Origin: Lentinula raphanica
Taxonomy: Eukaryota > Basidiomycota > Agaricomycetes > Agaricales > Omphalotaceae
DNA: 64,000 nucleotides
Assembly: GCA_027919835.1 (NCBI GenBank)
Contig: JANVFP010000017.1
Location: 620,001-684,000, forward strand
Reading direction: 5' to 3'
The first letter of the stretch is position 1. Each line of letters begins with the position of its first letter. The position numbers and the translations under genes are program-made. This document shows, piece by piece, positions 57,495 through 64,000 of this stretch. The notes beneath the pieces were generated by a model. That model searched no databases and was not told where the DNA came from. It was given only the letters and a program-made list of their open reading frames with translations.

Positions 57495-57762
57495 GTGAGT
57501 CTTGTTGGCCTTTTACCTCTTTCCATTCGCTCTGGATGGATCTCGTTGGCATTTCGTGAAGATTTGGAGACGTTTGGCGAGATTTTGAATGCAAAAATCG
57601 ATGGATAGGGAGTTTTGGTTGGGATGACGTTTTCAAAGGAAGAGCAAGAGATGAAGATGGTGAAGCACGCAGGATGGTCTTTTTGCTGGGTGGATGAAAG
57701 GCTGATCAGATCCTCGAGCGATAAGAAAATTCAAGGCTTGAATACTGATTTTCATCTGTCAG
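57495..57762 (+). other. 5' UTR intron of the uL16 gene
   Basis: A GTGAGT donor and a CTGTCAG acceptor delimit 268 nt that end five bases before the uL16 ATG. Long leader introns are common in fungal ribosomal-protein genes. The upstream tract near 57420-57490 is pyrimidine-rich, as is usual at their transcription starts. Confidence 0.6.
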
Positions 57763-57767
57763 AAAAC

Positions 57768-58601
57768 ATGGGTCGTCGTCCAGCTCGCTGCTACCGTTAC
57801 TGCAAGAACAAGCCCTACCCCAAATCCCGGTACAACCGTGGTGTCCCTGATCCCAAAGTACATATCAAACGCAATTCTTCCATAGCTTAAACACTTTCCA
57901 ACTCAAATTCTCTTTTCCAGATCAGGATTTTCGATCTTGGCCGTAAACGTGCAAACGTAGACGAGTTCCCCTTCTGCTGCCACCTTGTCTCTGATGAATA
58001 CGAACAATTATCGAGTGAGGCTCTGGAAGCTGCTCGTATCTGCGCAAACAAATACGTGACGAAAACCGCTGGAAAGGATTCTTTCCATCTGCGGGTTCGT
58101 GTTCACCCTTTCCACGTCATCCGTATCAACAAGATGTTGTCCTGCGCCGGTGCTGATCGGTACGCCAGATTTCTGCCTTAGTCATGCGTTCGATGGAGTA
58201 TTTAATTGGCTTTCTTTGACAGGCTGCAAACGGGTATGCGAGGAGCTTGGGGCAAGCCTTACGGCACTGTCGCCCGTGTTAACATTGGTCAGATTATCCT
58301 TTCCATTCGTTGCAAGGAACAGAATGCTCCCGTCATCATGGAAGCTCTCCGCCGCGCACGTTACAAGTTCCCCGGCCGTCAAAAGATTATCGTCTCGAAG
58401 AAGTGGGGATTCACCAACGTCAACAAGGAGGATTACCTCCAGCTCAAAGCTGATAAGAAGGTGTTACAGTGCGTATCGATGGTACCGTGCTCTCTATCCA
58501 CACGGCTGATTCTTTTGTTGCTTAGGGATGGTGCTTATGTACAATTCATCAAATCCAAGGGTCCATTGGAGCAGAATCTGCGCAATTCTCTTCGCGCTTG
58601 A
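57768..58601 (+). CDS. RPL10: ribosomal protein uL16 (RPL10), 60S subunit
   Basis: A core 60S subunit protein needed for subunit joining. Four exons (57768-57857, 57921-58159, 58223-58468, 58526-58601) join in phase to about 216 residues, close to the expected size. The start [20 protein letters not shown] and the blocks [38 protein letters not shown] and [15 protein letters not shown] are nearly invariant in eukaryotes. The loop after AGADRLQTG that reaches the peptidyl-transferase centre is intact. Confidence 0.97.
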
Positions 58602-59128
58602 TTGCTATTCTCTGTGCATATCATCTGATACCTTATGACATATGAATCTTACTCGATTTGCATGCGTGTCGCCGGTGTTTTCGGTTTGTTCTTTTGACGT
58701 TCTGTGACGATAATATGCCCTTATATTCACTGGGACACTCTTAGTTCGTGGGTGCTTCCGGGGGAAAGGGGGCATAGAGTGAATGTTTATTCAGCACCTC
58801 GGGCACCAAGATGTAATGTCTAGTGTTCTAATCTTTGTGTAGAGCTCTCTGGTCGCCGTCGTTGTAACATGATTGATTAGAGAATAGAAAATATTATTCA
58901 TGCAGTCAAAGTTTTTCTAAAGTAAGGGGTGTCATGCATCTAATTTATTAGTTCGGCTCCACTTTTCGTCAGGAATGTCTAACCACATGGCGTTGGGTCC
59001 AACTTTTTCGAGCTTTCTTCAAGACTTTCACTGGGTCTCTGTCTGAACGTCCCCTAGGACATCTTTCGCTCCCCTTGCTCACCCCATACTGTCAAGGAAC
59101 TCGACAGCTAACCAGCTTCGACAGCACC
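58602..59128. other. intergenic stretch between uL16 and WC-1
   Basis: About 530 bp with the uL16 3' flank and the WC-1 promoter. No RNA gene or repeat was recognised. Confidence 0.5.
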
Positions 59129-62100
59129 ATGCCTTTCTCAAGGTATCTTCAAGATAAACCAGACACGTTCCTTTACGATTTTGACCCTAATGCACCCCAA
59201 AATCCAGCCTTGTCAACCAGCCCAACAACAGCGGCGGCGATACACCCTTTCGATGGACAAGCTGACCAGCCCGGTCCTGGATTCAGCCATTCCGTCAGGC
59301 TCCAAATTCCTCAGTTCATGCAGACAGGAGTACCAATGTTGGCTCCAGGAGGCGGCGCTGAAGTTCTACCCATTGGATTGTTCTCTGATGGGCCTGGAGG
59401 GCCTTCTCCTTGGTTCGTGAATAATGGGATTGCTACGAGTTCTACGTGCGTATTCGTCGATAACGAACATCTAAACCGAATATCTGATTTCAGGACAGTC
59501 ACAGCAATATCTCTGAAAAGACCAATCCGTATCCTCCTGAGCAGCCATCACTGCATACTTCGTCGTCGTCGTCCTCTTCCGCATCTGTGTCCTCTCATAC
59601 GTCATCCTCTCCTTTCGACTTTGATTTCAACAAACGCTCTCCTTCCACCAACGAATCCGAGCCCCATGCTCAGTCGCCGACAGCCCTCAGTCTGCACATA
59701 AGCTCGGGTCTCATCAACCCTCAGGGCCGCATTACTTTCAACCAACTCAATGCGATAGGAGCAGGAGCAGCCGTGGGCTCCTCCACTCTCAACGCTCCTT
59801 CTCCGCTCGGTCTGCCTGTGTATTCCAGGTCAGGGTTTGATCTGTTATCGGTCTTAGCTCGAGTTGCGGCTCGACCAGACCCAAAAGTGGCTTTAGGACC
59901 GGTTGATTTCTCATCAAGTTTCCTGGTGGTTGACGTCCGTCGTTACGACAATCCCATCATTTACTGCTCGCCTTCGTTCTGTCGTTTGACCGGATACGAG
60001 GAACACGAAGTGCTTGGGAAGAACTGTCGGTTCCTTCAGAGCCCCAATGGCGTTCAGCCCAAAGGCGAATACCGGCGGTTTACGTCCAACGAGGCTGTCT
60101 CGTACCTCAAAAAGCACTTGGTCGCAGACAAGGAGTGTCAGACGAGCATCATCAACTATAGAAAGAGTGGAGACGCTTTCATCAACCTCGTCACTGTCAT
60201 TCCCATCAAAGGCGGCGACATTAGCTCTCCACATGAGGATGACAAGGTTATCTACCACGTCGGTTTCCAGGTTGACTTGACCGAACAGCCAAATGCGATA
60301 CTGGAAAAGGTAAAAGACGGAAGTTACATAGCAAATTATGCAGCGAACAACCCTGTTACTATCCATCCACCGTCATTGGCTTCCTTCAACGTAGGTTCTG
60401 GCACGATGCATGGTATGGCAAGGGACCGGAAGATCAACAGTATCTCTGCCCCGGTGGTCACACCAGAGTTCAAGGCGATGGTCGAAGATCCGATTTTCAT
60501 GGCAAATTACCCTATATCTACAGGTGGGAATGCCGACTCTGTTCCCCTGACGTCTACCACGTCTTCGTCCATGGTCCCTCCTCCAACCACAGAGAACGTC
60601 GATCTCGTCAACGTCGGACCGACATCGAACCACCCACTCTCACTGCTCTTGTTAGAATACGCACCTGATTTCATCCACGTCGTCTCTCTCAAGGGCACGT
60701 TCCTCTACGTCGGGCCTTCGGTGCGAAGGGTTCTGGGGTATGAACCGGAAGAGCTTGTCGGGAAGGCTCTATCAGACATCTGCCACCCAGCTGATGTCCA
60801 ACCGCTAACCCGAGAACTTAAAGAGTCTTCCGCCACAGGCTCCACCGCCCCAGGTGGCAACGGCACCTCACAGCCAGGCGAGGAAAGTTTACCTTTGCCT
60901 TCCGCTTCTGCTTCACGGCAGCTGTATCCTGTCAAACCACGTGCGGTGAACTTGCTCTTCCGGGCACGTACCAAGTCTGGGCAGTATGTCTGGGTCGAGT
61001 GTTGTGGTCGGCTGCATGTGGAACCGGGGAAGGGGAGAAAGGCGATCATGTTGAGCGGGAGGGCGAAGGAGATGTCGATGTTGCCGTGGTCGGCGATTGC
61101 TTCTGCTGGTGGTATCTCTCATCCACAGACGGTAGCCAAGTCGGTGCTTGGAGAGGACGGGAAGGCTAGATTGGCGACAGTAGATGTGTACTCGGAGTTT
61201 TGGGGTACTCTCACCCGGACTGGGTCGTTGCTGGTTGTCGGAAAGGGCGTAAAAGACGTACTTGGATGGGATGAAGGAGAGATGGTGGGCAAACAAATAT
61301 GGAGTTACCTGATCGATGAAGAAGTCCGGCGTAAAGTTGGTGAAGAGCTAGCCAACATGGGACCTGCGATGGGTACGATGGACGCCCCGGGATCGTTCCC
61401 TAGGAAGATTTACTGCCGAATGAGCCGCCGGGATGGATCGACGGTCGAAGTCGAGATGGTTTTGTACCCATCAGCAATTGACACTTCCATTTTACATTCA
61501 CCCCAGACGATTTCTCCTGCGCCTATCATTTACCAAATCAGGCTCTACGACCGAACATCAGCTGCTTCTGCTGCTGGAGGGGCCAGGTCGGCGATAGCCG
61601 GGATCGTGCACCCACTGAAGGAAAATGTGTTTAAAGTGCTAGAGATCAGTAGGGATTCAAGTTGGCAGTACGAGTTGAAGCAGCTGAAGTTTATGAATGA
61701 ACGGTTGAAAGAGGAAATTATGTCTATTGAGGGTGATGAAATTGAACAACAACGGCCACAAACTAGCTCTGGTCCCTCGATGGCGTCCAAACAGTCTACT
61801 CGGACGTTTGAGGCAACGCCGACGACGTCGACGTCCTCGGCAGCCGCTGGACTCGTCAACGTAAATTCTTCGGCCGGGGCAACGGCGACGAGCAGTAATT
61901 CCACTTCTGCGATCTTGGCCAGTGCTAATACTTACGATCGCCATGTTCATCAAGGGATTGGATCGGCGTCTTTCGCTCCTCCGCACTCGGTGTATACTAC
62001 GTCTGGACAGTACTCTTCCCACACCCAGTATCCTCAGCATTCTTCTCTATCCTACGCACAACCTCAGGCTTGGCCACCCCCGCCACACACCAACTCGACG

Positions 62101-62250
62101 GCGACGGCGATCTCGATGCCGATGCCCTATGTGTCCCCCACGATCTCTAACGCCAATGCGCAGTATGATCATCTATCGTCTAGCGTCTCATCGTCGTCCT
62201 TGAAAAGAACCTGGGCTAGCTCGGATCGCAATGGGAACAGCATTACTTGA
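59129..62250 (+). CDS. WC-1: white-collar 1 blue-light photoreceptor (LOV and PAS domains)
   Basis: A flavin-binding blue-light receptor and transcription regulator that pairs with WC-2. Two exons (59129-59449 and 59494-62250) join in phase at an intron of only 44 nt, giving about 1,025 residues. The LOV domain holds the flavin-adduct Cys in GKNCRFLQSP, preceded by SPSFCRLTGYEEHEVLG. A second PAS follows (DFIHVVSLKGTFLYVGPSVRRVLGYEPEELVG), then a third (GVKDVLGWDEGEMVGK). The C-terminal 250 residues are Ser/Thr/Ala-rich, and the frame ends without a GATA zinc finger. That matches basidiomycete WC-1, in which DNA binding is left to WC-2. A short bipartite basic run (near residue 280) was not examined. 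Confidence 0.9.
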
Positions 62251-62794
62251 AAGGATCCTCCCAAGAACATTCAACAAAAGATTCGCAACCAATATAAGTA
62301 TACTAGGTATAAATCTCGCACAGTTTTTCAATCGAACAAGAAAAGCTACTCTTTACTTTCGCTACTGCTTTCATTCGCTTTCCCTTTTGCTATCCAGGTT
62401 TTTCTTTACATTCTCATCCCATATATCGATATGACTCAACGGACAAAGAGCAAAATCAACGATTCACAATTTCCTCCACAGTGTACAGTGTTAATATATC
62501 CTCGCGTTCAATGGCATGCTTATGTATCCTCTCTCTTCTTTTTCTTTGTGTATTAAGCTTTTCAGGGTTTGGTCTTCAGTGTCGTATCTCGTTTTACATT
62601 AGTCGTATGTTGTATTTCAAAGCGATAAATAGACTAGCGATAAATAGATGTGATGTAAGAGTGGTTGAACAATGATTCAATGAAGATGCATAAAGTAACA
62701 ATGACAGTCTATGAATCTATGATGAATATATGGTATGTCCAATGGAATGAATGGTCGAGAACATTTCAATTCTAGATGCCTCGATGAACTTGCT
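62251..62794. other. 3' flank of WC-1 and convergent gene
   Basis: About 540 bp of AT-rich sequence between convergent genes, with no open frame worth reporting. Confidence 0.5.
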
Positions 62795-63934
62795 TCACTC
62801 GTACGCAGCTGAGTCCTCCCATCTACGACTACGTCTTCCCCATCTAGAATGAGAAGTAGGAACACCGTTTTCATCATAGTACGTTTGAGAACTGTTCGAT
62901 GGTACAGCTCTAGGGACGCCGTTGTCGTCATAGTACGTTTGAAATCGACCTGATGGTACAGCAGTAGGGACGTCGTTTTCGTCGTAGTATTGCTGAGCGT
63001 GGTTGGGTCTGTTCATGAGCGGATCAGGAGAGATACCAAATCCTTCGTTCCAGTCGTCATTCGTCATATGTCGTTCGGGAAGGGAATGAGTGAACGGGTT
63101 CCTTTGACTTTGGATTCCATACCAGGCTTCGCCAAAATCCTCACCGTCATCTTCCTTATTCACACCCCCATAGTCGTCAACTCGCGGTTCATATCCAAGA
63201 CTTGGGCGCAGCACCTCATTGGAAGCACGACTTGACACTGTGTTTCCTCGGAAATCTCTGCGGATATCGCCTATACACGAGCCTGCACCATGATCGCTTA
63301 CAGGGCTAGGGTACGTGTTGCCAAAATTCCATCGCTGGGACTGATCATTGATCCAGGACGTATTTTGGTTCCCAGCGATCGAAGTGAAGTGGATGCCTCC
63401 CGTGGTGGGCATGGGACTCGCTCCGGGAACATTCTGCGCGTTGGACCCTGGTCCAGGGTTGGCTGCTGATTCTGGGGGTTCACGGGCCTCTTCCTTGATT
63501 ACGTTTTCATCTTCCCCGGGTTCACCTCCCTGCTCTTTTGGCTCTAGCTTTGACTTTGGCTCATCCTCAGCGCGCGACACGGTAGGAACTGGATGGCGGA
63601 CTTCCACGTGAGCGTCACCCGTGCGAAAGGTAGCCCCAGTGAATGAGAATATAGCAGGAAAAGCAGAGAACGCAGAGTTCGTCGGATGAGCATGAGTATC
63701 GGATGATCTGGCTGCAGCAGCGTCATCGTTCTGAGCGAGGGCTTTGGCAGGATCTGGTGATGGGCTGTTCAGTGCTTCAGATGCGGAGGTAAGGCTTGTA
63801 ACGTCCACTGCGTCGGCTGTAGGGGACGTAGGGGATACAGGGGAGATTGTAGGAGATTGAAGCGTTGTGAGTAGTTGGGCCTGCTGGGTCTCGATGCGGC
63901 CAGTGACTTGTCGAAGATTGATGTGGGATTGTAG
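62795..63934 (-). CDS. unrecognised low-complexity protein, 3' part; gene runs off the window
   Basis: The last exon begins at 63934 after an ATCTAG acceptor, in frame with the long open frame that ends at 62795 (380 codons). It opens with a Gln/Leu-rich helix-like stretch (NLRQVTGRIETQQAQLLTTL). A Ser/Pro/Ala-rich disordered middle follows, then three 18-residue repeats built on YYDENGVPTAVPS. The end is basic (RWGRRSRRWEDS). More exons lie beyond the right edge. It may be a transcription-factor or scaffold tail, but no domain is visible. It converges with WC-1. Confidence 0.65.
   Translation of the reverse strand, partial: LQSHINLRQVTGRIETQQAQLLTTLQSPTISPVSPTSPTADAVDVTSLTSASEALNSPSPDPAKALAQNDDAAAARSSDTHAHPTNSAFSAFPAIFSFTGATFRTGDAHVEVRHPVPTVSRAEDEPKSKLEPKEQGGEPGEDENVIKEEAREPPESAANPGPGSNAQNVPGASPMPTTGGIHFTSIAGNQNTSWINDQSQRWNFGNTYPSPVSDHGAGSCIGDIRRDFRGNTVSSRASNEVLRPSLGYEPRVDDYGGVNKEDDGEDFGEAWYGIQSQRNPFTHSLPERHMTNDDWNEGFGISPDPLMNRPNHAQQYYDENDVPTAVPSGRFQTYYDDNGVPRAVPSNSSQTYYDENGVPTSHSRWGRRSRRWEDSAAYE
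62857..63000 (-). repeat. 54-bp coding tandem repeat, about three copies
   Basis: Units begin near 62857, 62911 and 62965 and encode YYDENGVPTAVPS plus a variable five-residue linker. The exact 54-bp period keeps the frame. Confidence 0.75.
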
Positions 63935-64000
63935 CTAGATTAAGAGTTCATAGTGACGATCTTCATGAGCAAACAAGCTCCTGGTTATGTTAACGTGAGT

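Noticed and set aside
60000..61300. Minus-strand open frames of 80 to 150 codons across WC-1
   Set aside because: They are antisense shadows of a strongly coding GC-rich exon.
1..64000. CRISPR arrays, bacterial operons and prophage
   Set aside because: No regularly spaced direct repeats of that kind exist, and the intron-rich genes are eukaryotic.

Overview
The window is nuclear DNA of a filamentous basidiomycete, most likely an Agaricomycete. Genes are dense and broken by many short introns of about 45 to 90 nt with GT(R)NGT donors. Several families point to basidiomycetes: a DUF6533 membrane protein, a white-collar-1 photoreceptor that ends without a GATA zinc finger, and short-chain dehydrogenase and P450 repertoires of that style. 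There are no bacterial features. I could not run searches. All names rest on residues read by eye, and spliced proteins were assembled by hand from exon phases.

Left part (1-22 kb). The 3' end of a Thr-rich gene is followed by a Sec72-like ER translocation TPR protein, the mitochondrial inner-membrane protein She9/Mdm33 and a Nudix hydrolase. A 316-bp Tourist-like MITE lies between She9 and the Nudix gene. Next come a large many-exon OPT oligopeptide transporter, a dithiol glutaredoxin, a DUF6533 membrane protein and a UbiA-type prenyltransferase.

Middle part (22-39 kb). This is a rearranged, duplication-rich island. It holds a divergent but apparently complete paralogue of tRNA 2'-phosphotransferase (Tpt1), followed by two broken Tpt1 relics. 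A protein made of about eight 47-residue repeats sits between the relics. An intact Rcf1 (HIG1 domain) gene and an intact GH47 alpha-mannosidase gene are present, each with truncated copies nearby. Two members of an unrecognised secreted-protein family lie in opposite orientation on the arms of an inverted duplication, with a third decayed copy beside one arm. Rcf1 3' ends are found fused to Tpt1 fragments at repeated breakpoints.

Right part (39-64 kb). Two tandem short-chain dehydrogenases are followed by the mitochondrial pair Zim17 (Hsp70 escort) and Grx5 (monothiol glutaredoxin). Then come a cytochrome P450, a seven-helix rhodopsin-like membrane protein, an alpha/beta hydrolase and a SAM methyltransferase carrying an apparent 1-nt frameshift and an 18-nt microexon. 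Next are the canonical Tpt1 gene, ribosomal protein uL16 (RPL10), the WC-1 photoreceptor and the edge-truncated 3' part of an unrecognised low-complexity protein.

The SDR, P450, hydrolase and methyltransferase genes have the composition of a small oxidative or secondary-metabolite neighbourhood, but housekeeping genes interrupt it, so a pathway is only a suggestion. The strongest candidates for something new are the Tpt1-paralogue island with its repeat protein and the duplicated secreted-protein family.
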